The notes beneath the pieces were generated by a model, which saw nothing but the letters and a program-made list of their open reading frames with translations, was not told where the DNA came from and ran no database searches. From Streptomyces sp. NBC_01231 (lineage in GTDB: Bacteria > Actinomycetota > Actinomycetes > Streptomycetales > Streptomycetaceae), in contig CP108521.1 in NCBI GenBank assembly GCA_035999765.1, positions 6,138,001 through 6,202,000 of the forward strand: a DNA stretch of 64,000 nt, written 5' to 3'. A program made the position numbers and the translations under genes. Positions 37,093 through 46,364 of this stretch are shown here, one piece after another. The number at the start of each line of letters is the position of its first letter. The first letter of the stretch is position 1.

Positions 37093-37185
37093 GGCTGTTC
37101 GCTCGCGGCTGCGGCTCCGTCGTGGTTGTTCGCGCCCACGCGGCGGAGCCGCCGGTCGACACAGCCCCGCGCCCCTTCAGGGTGT
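37093..37185. repeat. Dispersed intergenic repeat, copy A
   Basis: Contains a 21-nt block (37132-37152, GCGCCCACG...GGAGCCGC) identical to 43265-43285, then TCGAC...AGCCCCGCG in both. This resembles a palindromic element I recall seeing downstream of many Streptomyces genes. Confidence 0.55.
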
Positions 37186-37187
37186 TG

Positions 37188-37227
37188 GCGGGTCCGTTCC
37201 TTTTTCAGGAGCGGGCCCGCTTTTTTT
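37188..37227 (+). terminator. Terminator of the alpha operon
   Basis: 14-bp stem with two G-T pairs (37188-37201 and 37207-37220), short T-rich loop, followed by seven T. It lies immediately before truA, so truA either has its own promoter or relies on read-through. Confidence 0.85.
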
Positions 37228-37247
37228 GTTGCTGAGAGGATCTGTGC

Positions 37248-38102
37248 GTGAGTGATGAAGCAGCTGCCGGTTACGTCCGTGTCCGGCTTGATCTGTCGTA
37301 CGACGGGAGTGAGTTCTCCGGGTGGGCCAAGCAGGCCGGGGGACGGCGGACCGTGCAGGGGGAGATCGAGGATGCTCTGCGGACGGTGACGCGGTCGGGG
37401 GAGACGTACGAGCTGACCGTGGCGGGGCGTACCGATGCCGGGGTACACGCTCGGGGGCAGGTTGCCCATGTCGATCTGCCGCGTGAGGTCTGGGCCGAGC
37501 ACCACCAGAAGCTGCTGAAGCGGCTCGCCGGGCGGCTGCCCCGGGACGTCCGGGTCTGGGCCCTCAGGGAGGCGCCCAGTGGCTTCAACGCGCGGTTCTC
37601 GGCGATCTGGCGACGGTACGCGTACCGGGTCACCGACAACCCCGGAGGCGTCGACCCGCTGCTGCGGAGCCACGTGCTGTGGCACGACTGGCCGCTCGAC
37701 GTGGACGCCATGAACGGGGCCGCCGAGCGACTGCTCGGGGAGCACGACTTCGCCGCCTACTGTAAGAAGCGGGAGGGCGCGACGACGATCCGTACGCTCC
37801 AGGAACTGAGTCTCGTGAAGGGCCAGGACGGGATCATCACCGCGACCGTGCGGGCCGACGCCTTCTGCCACAACATGGTGCGCTCGCTGATCGGGGCGCT
37901 GCTGTTCGTGGGGGACGGGCACCGCGGACCCGACTGGCCGGGGAAGGTGCTCGCGGCCGGCGTACGGGACTCGGCCGTGCATGTCGTACGGCCGCACGGG
38001 CTGACGCTGGAGGGGGTCGGCTACCCGGCCGACGAGCTGCTGGCCGCGCGCAACAAGGAGGCGCGGAACAAGCGGTCGTTGCCCGGGGCCGGCTGCTGCT
38101 GA
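37248..38102 (+). CDS. truA: tRNA pseudouridine(38-40) synthase
   Basis: 284 aa, GTG start. The catalytic Asp63 sits in [20 protein letters not shown]. Modifies U38-40 in the anticodon arm. The C-terminus has an extra basic tail with a CC end. Follows rplQ, a position conserved in many bacteria. A GGGGCCGG/CCGGCCCC hairpin (38085-38111) overlaps the stop and may terminate transcription. Confidence 0.97.
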   Translation: MSDEAAAGYVRVRLDLSYDGSEFSGWAKQAGGRRTVQGEIEDALRTVTRSGETYELTVAGRTDAGVHARGQVAHVDLPREVWAEHHQKLLKRLAGRLPRDVRVWALREAPSGFNARFSAIWRRYAYRVTDNPGGVDPLLRSHVLWHDWPLDVDAMNGAAERLLGEHDFAAYCKKREGATTIRTLQELSLVKGQDGIITATVRADAFCHNMVRSLIGALLFVGDGHRGPDWPGKVLAAGVRDSAVHVVRPHGLTLEGVGYPADELLAARNKEARNKRSLPGAGCC

Positions 38103-38130
38103 ACCGGCCCCGGCGTACTAGTGCGCGGCA

Positions 38131-39024
38131 CTAACGGTTCGCGGCGGCCGACGCCTGGGCCTGGCCGCGGCGGTGGATCTGGCGGAAGGTGAACTCCGCC
38201 AGGTCGTCGCCGGCGCTGAAGACGGTGGTGGACGATTTCGTGGCGTCCTTGCCGTCGGTGAAGCCGGCGACCGTCATGAACAGGTAGCGGCCGTAGGAGT
38301 TGGTGGTCGATCGGCAGACGGCGGCGTTGCAGAAGGCCTTGACGCCGTCCCCGGACAGCGACTTGACGATGTCCTTCTTGGTGTTGACCTGCCCCTTCAC
38401 CTTGGTCGCCTGCGCCTCGGAGTCAAAGAGGGCCACGCCCACCGTCACCGCGACGTTGTCCCTGGTGTAGGAGACCCGCATGACGCGGGTGCAGTCGTTG
38501 GCGGTGAGGAGCTTGCCGAGACTGGGTTGGACGGTGTCGGCCGAGGCGCAGTTCTTGGTGTCGGCGGTCGGGCCCTTCTTGTAGACGGTCGAGCCCATGG
38601 TCAGCTTCGTGCCCGGGAAGAGGATGGTCGGGCTGACCGCGGCGACGTCCTTGCTCTTGCTGGAGACGAAGTCCTTCGGGTCCAGCGGGGGCGGGGCACT
38701 GGTCGGCGCGAACGACGGGGCCGCGGTGCCGGAGCTGCTAGGGATCTCCCCGGTCGACGGCAGCTGGGAGGTCGGCTTGTTCGCCTCGTCGTTGCCGTTC
38801 GCGGAGACCACCGCCATGGCCACGGCCGTGCCGACCGCGATCGTGGCGAGCGCGCCGCCGCCGATGAACAGCAGCCTGCGCCGCTTGTTCCGCGTCTCGG
38901 ACGCCTCGGCGAGCGCCGCCCAGTCCGGCGTGTGGTCGGTGCTGTTGTCCCACGGCTGCTGCTGGGACTGTGGTTTCCAGGGATCCCACTGGGACTGGGG
39001 TCCCTGCTGCTGCCCAAAGCTCAT
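38131..39024 (-). CDS. Membrane-anchored extracytoplasmic protein
   Basis: 297 aa from the ATG at 39024; ATGs at 39033 and 39069 are alternatives, none with a strong ribosome site. Gln/Trp/Pro-rich cytosolic leader, one transmembrane helix (about residues 50-75, after KRRRLLFIGGG), then a Ser/Pro/Thr-rich linker and an extracytoplasmic domain with four Cys (CASAD, NDCTR, FCNAAVC). No catalytic motif recognised. Convergent with truA. Confidence 0.75.
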   Translation of the reverse strand: MSFGQQQGPQSQWDPWKPQSQQQPWDNSTDHTPDWAALAEASETRNKRRRLLFIGGGALATIAVGTAVAMAVVSANGNDEANKPTSQLPSTGEIPSSSGTAAPSFAPTSAPPPLDPKDFVSSKSKDVAAVSPTILFPGTKLTMGSTVYKKGPTADTKNCASADTVQPSLGKLLTANDCTRVMRVSYTRDNVAVTVGVALFDSEAQATKVKGQVNTKKDIVKSLSGDGVKAFCNAAVCRSTTNSYGRYLFMTVAGFTDGKDATKSSTTVFSAGDDLAEFTFRQIHRRGQAQASAAANR

Positions 39025-39098
39025 GGGCCGCATCTTAGACGGGGTACGGGGTGTGCCGGTCCTCCTCAACAGGCTCTGGAAGACCTAGCGTTCGGTCG

Positions 39099-40307
39099 GT
39101 GAGCGACCGCAAAAGCGACATCTCCGGGTGGTTGGTACGAAGGGCCAGCCGCCATCTGTGGGTGGCGCTCGCGGCCGTACTGGGCGCGACGGCGGCCCGC
39201 ACGGCCCGGCTGACCTCGGACGGAGGGATGGACAACGCGATCGTCGTCAGGGCCGCGCGCACCTGGTGGGCCGGTGGCTCCCCGTATGACGATCCACACT
39301 TCCTCTATCTGCCGGGCGCGGTACTCGCGGCGGCCCCGCAGGCCCTGCTGCCGGAGGTCGCGCTGCGGGCGCTGGTGCCGCTCGTGGTGACCGGCTGTCT
39401 GGTGGGCGGCTGGGTCTGCGCGCTCAAGCTGCACCGGGTGCCGCTGCGCAGCCGCTTCGCCGTCCTCGGCCTGGGGGCGTCGGCGGTGGGCTTCGCGCCC
39501 TTCGGGCATCTGGTCCTGCTGGGCAACTGGACGGCGACGGCCGCGCTGGCCCTGCCGGCGGCCCTGTTGCTGGCGAGCCGGGGGCGATGGGTGGGCGCGG
39601 GTGCCGTCATCGGTACGGCGATCGCGCTGAAGCCGCTGCTCGCCCCCATGGCGCTGCTGTTCCTGTTCGCGCGCCAGTGGCGGGGCCTGGCCGCGCTGGT
39701 CCTGCTCCCGGCGCTCGCCTCCGTGTCCGCCGCGCTGCTGCTGCCCGACCCGGCCGGCTTCGTCACCCGCACCCTGCCGTTCCTGCTGCGCGGCGACGAC
39801 GGCTTCGTACGGCTCTACGAGGCGTCCCCGGCGGCGGTGCTGCCCCGGCTCGGAATGCCGGAGTCCCTGGCCGGGCTGCTCGCCGTGCTCGCGGCGGGCG
39901 CCGGGGTGTTCGCCGCGTACCGGCGCTGGTGTCGCGCCGATCCCGGCCCGCTGCGGCTGCCCGAGACGGCCGCGGCCCTGATGCTCTCGGCGTTCCTGGT
40001 GTCCCGGCCGTCGTACGACCACTATCTCGTCGTCGTCCTCCCGCTGCTGCTGGCCGGTCTGCCCTACGCGGACGCGGTCGCCCGCACCCCCTGGCTCTGG
40101 CTCGCCCTGATCCCGCAGATCCCTGGCCTGACCTGGCCCTATCTGGAGACGGTGCAGCGCCGCGCCTTCCGGGACGCGGTCACCCTGTGTGTCCTGGCCG
40201 CCACGGTCGCCGTCCACTGCGTCCGCGTCCCGCGGCCGCTCGGCGCGTCCGGTTTCGGCGTCGCCGCGCGAGGGGTGCGAGGGGCCGATCGGGTGGACGT
40301 AGACTGA
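39099..40307 (+). CDS. GT87-like polyprenyl-phosphate mannosyltransferase (DUF2029)
   Basis: 402 aa from the GTG at 39099. About ten transmembrane segments; the first periplasmic loop carries GGMDNAIVVRAARTWWAGGS with PYDDPHFLYLPGAVL, the pattern of GT-C enzymes of the GT87/DUF2029 family (PimE/ManT type), which use decaprenyl-phospho-mannose. Catalytic Asp is probably within this loop. Target glycan unknown. Divergent from the anchored-protein gene, which starts about 75 nt away. Confidence 0.75.
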   Translation: MSDRKSDISGWLVRRASRHLWVALAAVLGATAARTARLTSDGGMDNAIVVRAARTWWAGGSPYDDPHFLYLPGAVLAAAPQALLPEVALRALVPLVVTGCLVGGWVCALKLHRVPLRSRFAVLGLGASAVGFAPFGHLVLLGNWTATAALALPAALLLASRGRWVGAGAVIGTAIALKPLLAPMALLFLFARQWRGLAALVLLPALASVSAALLLPDPAGFVTRTLPFLLRGDDGFVRLYEASPAAVLPRLGMPESLAGLLAVLAAGAGVFAAYRRWCRADPGPLRLPETAAALMLSAFLVSRPSYDHYLVVVLPLLLAGLPYADAVARTPWLWLALIPQIPGLTWPYLETVQRRAFRDAVTLCVLAATVAVHCVRVPRPLGASGFGVAARGVRGADRVDVD

Positions 40308-40340
40308 CGGGTGGGCCTGTCCGGTTGCGAAACACTCGTT

Positions 40341-40370
40341 TTGACCCGGCACGGGCGCCGCAGGTATCCT
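40341..40370 (+). promoter_or_regulatory. rplM-rpsI promoter
   Basis: TTGACC (40341-40346) and TATCCT (40365-40370) with 18-nt spacing, one of the best -35/-10 pairs in the window; leader of about 170 nt to rplM. Confidence 0.6.
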
Positions 40371-40548
40371 GCATGTTCGTTGTGTATTGGCTTGCTCATT
40401 CTCACGGGACGGGCCCTTACACCGGTCCACCGGGCCGATGACCAGCGACCCACGTACGCGGTATGCGTCGCCGCAGTGCGGTCCAGGCTGTCGTGATCGT
40501 TTCGGTGACCTGTTCAGGACCATTCACTCGAAGCGAAGGCTACGAACC

Positions 40549-40992
40549 GTGCGTACGTACAGCCCCAAGCCCGGCGATGTGACGCGCCAGTGGCACGTCA
40601 TCGACGCTCAGGACATCGTCCTGGGCCGTCTCGCCACCACCGCCGCGTCCCTTCTCCGGGGCAAGCACAAGCCGATCTACGCTCCCCACGTCGACACCGG
40701 TGACTTCGTCATCATCATCAACGCCGACAAGGTGCACCTGTCCGGCAACAAGCGGACCCAGAAGATGGCGTACCGCCACTCCGGTTACCCGGGTGGCCTG
40801 CGCTCCGTCCGTTACGACGAGCTGCTCGACAAGAACCCCGAGAAGGCCGTCGAGAAGGCCGTCAAGGGCATGCTCCCCAAGAACACGCTGGGCCGTCAGA
40901 TGCTCTCGAAGCTGAAGGTCTACAAGGGTGACGTGCACCCGCACGCTGCGCAGCAGCCGGTGCCGTTCGAGATCACCCAGGTCGCGCAGTAG
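40549..40992 (+). CDS. rplM: 50S ribosomal protein L13
   Basis: 147 aa from the GTG at 40549 (family begins [20 protein letters not shown]); an earlier in-frame start at 40387 gives unconserved sequence. Early assembly protein of the 50S. 42 nt before rpsI, the usual pair. Confidence 0.98.
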   Translation: MRTYSPKPGDVTRQWHVIDAQDIVLGRLATTAASLLRGKHKPIYAPHVDTGDFVIIINADKVHLSGNKRTQKMAYRHSGYPGGLRSVRYDELLDKNPEKAVEKAVKGMLPKNTLGRQMLSKLKVYKGDVHPHAAQQPVPFEITQVAQ

Positions 40993-41034
40993 TTCCGGCC
41001 ACCCCCTAAGACAGAAAAGAATCTGAGGAGCATC

Positions 41035-41562
41035 GTGGCCGAGACCACTGTTGAGCAGCCGGTCGAAGAGACCGAGTCCGAGACCGTCGACATCGAGAGC
41101 TACACCACCGAGTCCGAGGTCCCCGTCGAGGGTGAGTACACCTCGGAGTCCCTCGCCGGCCGCTTCGGCGACCCGCAGCCGGCCGCCGGCCTGGGCCGTC
41201 GCAAGAACGCCATCGCGCGCGTTCGCATCGTGCCCGGCACCGGCAAGTGGAAGGTCAACGGGCGCACGCTCGAGGACTACTTCCCGAACAAGGTCCACCA
41301 GCAGGAAGTCAACGAGCCCTTCAAGGTGCTCGAGCTCGACGGCCGCTACGACGTCATCGCCCGCATCTCGGGTGGCGGCGTCTCCGGTCAGGCCGGTGCC
41401 CTGCGCCTCGGCGTGGCCCGCGCGCTGAACGAGGCCGACGTGGACAACAACCGCGGCGCCCTCAAGAAGGCCGGCTACCTCAAGCGTGACGACCGTGCGG
41501 TCGAGCGCAAGAAGGCCGGTCTCAAGAAGGCCCGCAAGGCCCCGCAGTACAGCAAGCGTTAA
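41035..41562 (+). CDS. rpsI: 30S ribosomal protein S9
   Basis: 175 aa, GTG start after TGAGGAG. An acidic N-terminal extension of about 45 residues (Glu/Thr-rich) precedes the core ([20 protein letters not shown]), as in other streptomycetes. The basic C-terminus (KAPQYSKR) reaches the P-site tRNA. Followed by a strong terminator. Confidence 0.98.
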   Translation: MAETTVEQPVEETESETVDIESYTTESEVPVEGEYTSESLAGRFGDPQPAAGLGRRKNAIARVRIVPGTGKWKVNGRTLEDYFPNKVHQQEVNEPFKVLELDGRYDVIARISGGGVSGQAGALRLGVARALNEADVDNNRGALKKAGYLKRDDRAVERKKAGLKKARKAPQYSKR

Positions 41563-41636
41563 GCTTCGCTGCCTGCTCGTACGTCTCACGAGCCAGCTCG
41601 TACGCACCCTTGTTACGGGCCTGCTCGTACGTACTC

Positions 41637-41682
41637 CGAACGCCCCGGCGGCACGCCATTGTGCCGTCGGGGCGTTCGTTTT
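41637..41682 (+). terminator. Terminator of rplM-rpsI
   Basis: 18-bp stem with one G-T pair (41637-41654 and 41661-41678, CGAACGCCCCGG.../...GGGGCGTTCG), followed by TTTT. Just upstream, CTCGTACG occurs three times (41575-41635). Confidence 0.9.
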
Positions 41683-41829
41683 ATCGCAGACTTGGGCGTA
41701 TAAGGGCACAAGCCGCTCAAAGGCTTGTGTGATCGGATGTTCAGGCATGGAATGCCTGGGATGCGGGAGCCGTGAACAGCCGCATCGGACGGAACCTCTT
41801 CCGTCACTGACGCTTCCTCAGGAGGACAA

Positions 41830-43188
41830 GTGGGACGACTCTTCGGCACGGACGGCGTGCGCGGTGTCGCCAACGCGGATCTGACGGCCGAGATGGCCCT
41901 CGGCCTCTCCGTCGCCGCGGCGCACGTACTGGCCGAGGCGGGCACGTTCGAGGGGCACCGGCCGACCGCCGTGGTCGGACGGGACCCGCGTGCGTCCGGG
42001 GAGTTCCTGGAGGCCGCGGTGGTCGCGGGTCTCGCCAGCGCCGGCGTCGACGTCCTGCGGGTGGGTGTACTGCCGACCCCGGCGGTCGCGTTCCTCACGG
42101 CCGAGCTCGGCGCCGACCTCGGTGTCATGCTCTCCGCCAGTCACAACGCCATGCCCGACAACGGCATCAAGTTCCTCTCCCGCGGCGGGCACAAGCTCGA
42201 CGACGAGCTGGAGGAGCGCATCGAGGCCGTCTACGAGGAGCACCGCACCGGGGCGCCGTGGGACCGGCCGACGGGTGCGGGTGTGGGGCGTGTGCGGTCG
42301 TACGAGGAAGGGTTCGAGCGGTACGTCACGCATCTCGTGAGTGTGCTGCCGAACCGGCTGGACGGGCTGAAGATCGTCCTCGACGAGGCGCACGGCGCCG
42401 CCGCCCGGGTGTCGCCCGAGGCGTTCACGCGGGCCGGCGCCGAGGTCGTCACGATCGGTGCCGAGCCGAACGGCCTCAACATCAACGAGGGCTGCGGGTC
42501 CACCCACCTCGACCTGCTGAAGGCCGCGGTCGTCGAGCACGGCGCGCACTTCGGCATCGCGCACGACGGGGACGCGGACCGGTGCCTGGCCGTCGACCAC
42601 ACCGGCGCGGAGGTGGACGGCGACCAGATCATGGCCGTCCTCGCGCTGGCGATGAGGGAGCGGGGTGTGCTGCGGGCCGACACCGTCGTGGCCACCGTCA
42701 TGTCCAACCTCGGCTTCAAGCTCGCCCTGGAACGGGAGGGGCTGAAGATCATCCAGGCCGCGGTCGGTGACCGGTACGTGCTGGAGGAGATGAAGGAGCA
42801 CGGGTACGCGCTCGGCGGCGAGCAGTCCGGACACGTGATCATTCTTGATCACGCGACCACGGGGGACGGGACGCTCACCGGGCTGCTGCTGGCGGCTCGG
42901 GTCGCGCAGAGCGGCCGGTCCCTGCGGGAGCTGGCCGCCGTGATGGAGCGGCTGCCGCAGGTTCTCATCAACGTGCCGGATGTGGATCGCACCCGGGTCC
43001 GTACGTCCCCGGAGCTGGCGGCGGCCGTGGAGGACGCCGAGCGGGAGCTCGGTGAGACCGGGCGGGTGCTGTTGCGGCCCTCCGGGACCGAGCCGCTGGT
43101 TCGGGTGATGGTGGAGGCCGCGGACATCGATCAGGCGCGGTCTGTCGCGGAGCGGCTGGCCGACGTGGTGAAGTCGGCGCTCAGTTAG
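41830..43188 (+). CDS. glmM: Phosphoglucosamine mutase
   Basis: 452 aa, GTG start after CAGGAGG. Active-site phosphoserine Ser104 in [16 protein letters not shown], metal loop [13 protein letters not shown], and the C-terminal phosphate site [12 protein letters not shown]. Converts glucosamine-6-P to glucosamine-1-P for UDP-GlcNAc and cell-wall synthesis. Own transcription likely, because a terminator separates it from rpsI. Confidence 0.98.
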   Translation: MGRLFGTDGVRGVANADLTAEMALGLSVAAAHVLAEAGTFEGHRPTAVVGRDPRASGEFLEAAVVAGLASAGVDVLRVGVLPTPAVAFLTAELGADLGVMLSASHNAMPDNGIKFLSRGGHKLDDELEERIEAVYEEHRTGAPWDRPTGAGVGRVRSYEEGFERYVTHLVSVLPNRLDGLKIVLDEAHGAAARVSPEAFTRAGAEVVTIGAEPNGLNINEGCGSTHLDLLKAAVVEHGAHFGIAHDGDADRCLAVDHTGAEVDGDQIMAVLALAMRERGVLRADTVVATVMSNLGFKLALEREGLKIIQAAVGDRYVLEEMKEHGYALGGEQSGHVIILDHATTGDGTLTGLLLAARVAQSGRSLRELAAVMERLPQVLINVPDVDRTRVRTSPELAAAVEDAERELGETGRVLLRPSGTEPLVRVMVEAADIDQARSVAERLADVVKSALS

Positions 43189-43221
43189 TCGTCGGGTTCG
43201 GGGCCTGGACCGACGTTGGGG

Positions 43222-43318
43222 GGCTTCTGCCGTGGGCGGGCCGCGGGCGTTGTGGTGGCCGCTTGCGCCCACGCGGCGGAGCCGCACATCGACGGAGCCC
43301 CGCGTCACTCAGGGGGCG
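43222..43318. repeat. Dispersed intergenic repeat, copy B
   Basis: Shares a 21-nt block (43265-43285) with copy A at 37132-37152 and the following CGAC..AGCCCCGCG. The GCGGC-GGA-GCCGC hairpin inside it and its position between the convergent glmM and DUF389 genes suggest a bidirectional terminator role. Confidence 0.55.
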
Positions 43319-44271
43319 TTGCCCTGTCCGGCGTTCTGCCGAGCCGTTCGTTTCCGCTGGGTGGACCACAGCCATTTCTGGAGCAGCAGCGTGAGTGTGC
43401 CGGCCAGGAGGATGCCGAGCAGGTTCAGCAACAACTGCTCGGTCGAGCGCCAGGCTTGGTTGGTGTCGCTGTAGACCAGGGCCACGGCCGCGTTGGCGGC
43501 GGCCGGGACCGTCGTCACGGAGATGGCCACGCCGACCAGGGCGCCGGACTTCGCGGACGTCAGGGAGAGGGTGCCGGCGGCTCCGGCGAGGACCGCCACG
43601 ACGAACGAGAACCAGTCCGGGGCGTAGATGAAGCCGGTGTTGGGGCGGTCGGCCTTGAGCTGGGCCTCGGTGAACAGGCCGACGGCGTCCATGAAGAGGC
43701 TGAAGCCTGCGGTCACCGCCATCGCCACCGCGAAGCCCACCAGCAGTGCGATCAGTGAGCGGAGCGCCAGCCGTGGTGCTCGCTGGACCGCCGCCGTGCA
43801 GATACCCGCCAGTGGTCCGAACTCCGGGCCCACCGCCATCGCGCCCACGATCAGGATCGCGTTGTCCAGCACCACACCGCAGGCCGCGATCATCGTGGCC
43901 AGCGTGATGAACGACAGGTAGGTGACGGAGAGGGTGGACTCCTCGTGGGTCGCGTCGGTGAGGTGCTCCCACAGGACCGCGTCCGCGCCCTCGCCGGGTG
44001 CGTCCTCCTCGGCCTGGTCGGCACGCTTCGACAGCGACAGGTCGATGTTCTCGACGGCGATGGAGCCGCTGCGGTCGAGGCCCAACTCCTGCAGGCCGGT
44101 GAGGAGTTCGTCGCCTGCCTCGCGGGCGACATCGCACATCACCACGTCCCCGGCGGGGTTGCGGGCGCTGCCCGGCAGCACGACGAGGTGCGTGGTGCCG
44201 ACCGTCTCCTCGATCAGGCGGACCACTTCGTCGGTCGTGTCGGAGGGGGTGATGAGACGCAGGTGCAGCAT
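43309..44271 (-). CDS. DUF389 family membrane protein
   Basis: 320 aa. A cytosolic N-terminal ferredoxin-like domain (MLHLRLITPSDTTDEVVRLI, residues 1-100) is followed by about six transmembrane helices (TLATMIAACGVVLDNAILIVGAMAVGPEFGPLAG region and onwards). This matches the DUF389 (YccS/AF_1885-like) family, of uncertain function. Co-oriented with coaA, 16 nt downstream of its stop, hence probably co-transcribed. Confidence 0.9.
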   Translation of the reverse strand: MLHLRLITPSDTTDEVVRLIEETVGTTHLVVLPGSARNPAGDVVMCDVAREAGDELLTGLQELGLDRSGSIAVENIDLSLSKRADQAEEDAPGEGADAVLWEHLTDATHEESTLSVTYLSFITLATMIAACGVVLDNAILIVGAMAVGPEFGPLAGICTAAVQRAPRLALRSLIALLVGFAVAMAVTAGFSLFMDAVGLFTEAQLKADRPNTGFIYAPDWFSFVVAVLAGAAGTLSLTSAKSGALVGVAISVTTVPAAANAAVALVYSDTNQAWRSTEQLLLNLLGILLAGTLTLLLQKWLWSTQRKRTARQNAGQGNAP

Positions 44272-44287
44272 GGCGGCAGAGTAACGG

Positions 44288-45277
44288 TCAAAGTTTTCGC
44301 AGACTCAACCGCTGCACCTTGTGGTCGGGGCCCTTGCGGATGATGAGGGCGGCGCGACCGCGGGTGGGGGCCACGTTCTCGACGAGGTTGGGGCGGTTGA
44401 TGGTCCGCCAGGTCGTGCGGGCGTAGTCGAGGGCCTCCTCCTCGGAGACCTGGGTGTACTTGCGGAAGTACGAGTCCGGGTTCTGGAAGGCCGTGGCGCG
44501 CAGCTTCCTGAAGCGGTTGAGGTACCAGCGCTCGATGTCCTCGGTGCGGGCGTCGACGTACACGCTGAAGTCGAAGTAGTCGGCGAGACCGACGCGGGTG
44601 CGGCCGTCCTTGCCGGGCAGCGCGGGCTGGAGGACGTTCAGGCCCTCGACGATCAGGATGTCGGGACGGCGGACCGTCAGGCGCTGGTCCGGGACGATGT
44701 CGTAGATCAGGTGGGAGTAGACGGGCGCCGTGACCTCGTCCTTCCCCGCCTTGATGTCGGCGACGAAACGCGTGAGCGCGCGGCGGTCGTACGACTCGGG
44801 GAAACCCTTCCGCGACATCATGCCGCGGGCCTCCAGTTCCCGGGTGGGGAGCAGGAAGCCGTCCGTGGTGACCAGCTCGACGCGCGGGTGCTCGGGCCAG
44901 CGGGAGAGCAGGGCCTGGAGGAGACGGGCGACCGTGGACTTCCCCACGGCGACCGACCCGGCCACCCCTATGACGAACGGGGTGCCGGACTGGGAGCCCT
45001 GTTCGCCGAGGAAGGTGTTCAGCGCCCCTCTGAGGCCGTCCGTGGCGCCGACGTAGAGGTTGAGGAGCCGGGAGAGCGGGAGGTAGATGTCCCGCACCTC
45101 GTCGAGGTCGATGACGTCGCCGAGGCCACGCAGCTTCTCGACTTCCGCGGCGGTGAGCGGCAGCGGCGTCTTCTCGCGCAGCGCACTCCACTCGGCTCGG
45201 GTGAGGTCGACGTAGGGAGTCGCCTCCGGCCTGTGCCGGTGGGCGCTCCGGGGCATCGGGGAGACCGGAGAGATCAC
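44288..45277 (-). CDS. coaA: Pantothenate kinase, type I
   Basis: 329 aa from the GTG at 45277; an ATG at 45256 would give a protein 7 residues shorter. P-loop [12 protein letters not shown] at residues 104-115 and the [18 protein letters not shown] and [11 protein letters not shown] motifs of type I PanK. First step of CoA synthesis; the family is feedback-inhibited by CoA. Confidence 0.97.
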   Translation of the reverse strand: MISPVSPMPRSAHRHRPEATPYVDLTRAEWSALREKTPLPLTAAEVEKLRGLGDVIDLDEVRDIYLPLSRLLNLYVGATDGLRGALNTFLGEQGSQSGTPFVIGVAGSVAVGKSTVARLLQALLSRWPEHPRVELVTTDGFLLPTRELEARGMMSRKGFPESYDRRALTRFVADIKAGKDEVTAPVYSHLIYDIVPDQRLTVRRPDILIVEGLNVLQPALPGKDGRTRVGLADYFDFSVYVDARTEDIERWYLNRFRKLRATAFQNPDSYFRKYTQVSEEEALDYARTTWRTINRPNLVENVAPTRGRAALIIRKGPDHKVQRLSLRKL

Positions 45278-45326
45278 AGTCCATTGTTAACGGAGTTTGA
45301 ACGGGGTGGAGGGTGGGGTGTCTCAC

Positions 45327-45410
45327 GCAGTGCGGTGCGTCACGCTGTGCGGTGAGGTGCGTCATGCGGTGTGGTGAGGTGCGTCCTGGCGTGCGGTGAG
45401 GTGCGACGTG
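45327..45410. repeat. 22-bp tandem repeat, four units
   Basis: A GCGGTGAGGTGCG-like core begins at 45327 (degenerate), 45349, 45371 and 45393, exactly 22 nt apart, in the gap upstream of coaA and downstream of the convergent SMI1 gene. Confidence 0.75.
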
Positions 45411-45436
45411 GCACGGTGTTGTTCTCGCGGAGTGAA

Positions 45437-45913
45437 TCAGCTCAGCTTCTCTTGGCACTCCTTGAGCGCGAACTCTCCGAAACTGTCCGCGATCCTCTCC
45501 ATGAGCCCGCCGTCGAGGACACCTGGGTTCCACGCGAAGACGGGGTACTCGCCGTCCGCGTCGGGCTGGGAGGTGTCGAGGACGACGACATGCCAGACGT
45601 CGTCGTGCATGACGACCATGAAGTGCTGAGGAAGCCCGAGTTCGGCGCGGTCTTCACGGGTGAAGGCAGGAGTGCCCAACAGTTCCTCGCCCATGCCCGG
45701 TGTCTGGTAGATGGCGTTGAACTCCGTGGGCGGGACGTCCCAGGTGCCGAACTCTTCGATCAGGCGCCGGTAGGAGGGCGGAAAGACGAGCCCCATCTCG
45801 GCCTCGGCTCTGGCGATCACCTCCGGAGAGTAGCCGTCGCCATGCTGGGCGATGCCCTTATTGTCTCGGATCAGGTTGGCCACCTGTGCACTCGCGTCGA
45901 CAGCGTCAGACAT
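45437..45913 (-). CDS. SMI1/KNR4 (SUKH-like) family protein
   Basis: 158 aa from the ATG at 45913, chosen for AAGGAC about 8 nt upstream; an in-frame ATG at 46111 would add 66 residues of unlike character. Contains the SUKH signature: amphipathic helix SPEVIARAEAEMGLVFPPSY, then RRLIEEFGTWDV and later DDVWHVVVLDT. SUKH proteins are frequent immunity factors of polymorphic toxins, or stand-alone. No toxin gene is adjacent on this strand. Last gene of a minus-strand set with DUF397 and the XRE regulator. Confidence 0.85.
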   Translation of the reverse strand: MSDAVDASAQVANLIRDNKGIAQHGDGYSPEVIARAEAEMGLVFPPSYRRLIEEFGTWDVPPTEFNAIYQTPGMGEELLGTPAFTREDRAELGLPQHFMVVMHDDVWHVVVLDTSQPDADGEYPVFAWNPGVLDGGLMERIADSFGEFALKECQEKLS

Positions 45914-46130
45914 ACGCGAAGGTCCTTCGGTCGGGGTACAGAAATCCGAGGAACTTGGATCACCGGTCACGGCGAAGACCAATGGGAACGGGGGTTCGTC
46001 ATGATCTCGGGGGCGCCGCTCCTTCCGGGGCAGGTCGAATTTCCGGTGGAACGAACGGTTCCGGACGGCGAGCACTTCCTCGGACGCGCGGGCGAAGGCG
46101 TACTCGGACATGGTCTTTCTTCTTCTCGGA

Positions 46131-46364
46131 TCAGCCTCGGAAGCCGGCGGAGTCGCTGACGGGGGAGTGGGGCGGCTTGAGGGCCTCGACGAATGTGGTG
46201 AAGGCCGCGGTGGGGATGGTGAGGGGTGTCCTGGTCGGGAACTTTGAGTCGCGGATGGCGATGTGGGCGTCCAACTTCGCGATCTCCACGCAGTTGTTGC
46301 CGTCCCCGCCGCCGGAGTAGGACGACTTCCGCCAGTTGTCGGGGATCGTCACGATGCGCCTCAC
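46131..46364 (-). CDS. DUF397 family small protein
   Basis: 77 aa. WRKSSYSGGGDGNNCVEIAK and HIAIRDSKFP...L near the middle are the DUF397 signature. Start overlaps the stop of the XRE gene by 4 nt (ATGA). DUF397 proteins pair with XRE/DUF5753 regulators in WhiJ- and AbaA-type loci that influence development and antibiotic production; they can behave as toxin/antitoxin-like partners. Confidence 0.93.
   Translation of the reverse strand: MRRIVTIPDNWRKSSYSGGGDGNNCVEIAKLDAHIAIRDSKFPTRTPLTIPTAAFTTFVEALKPPHSPVSDSAGFRG

Noticed and set aside
45914..46111. 66-residue N-terminal extension of the SMI1/KNR4 gene
   Set aside because: The later ATG has the better ribosome site and the extension is unlike the family; kept only as an alternative start.
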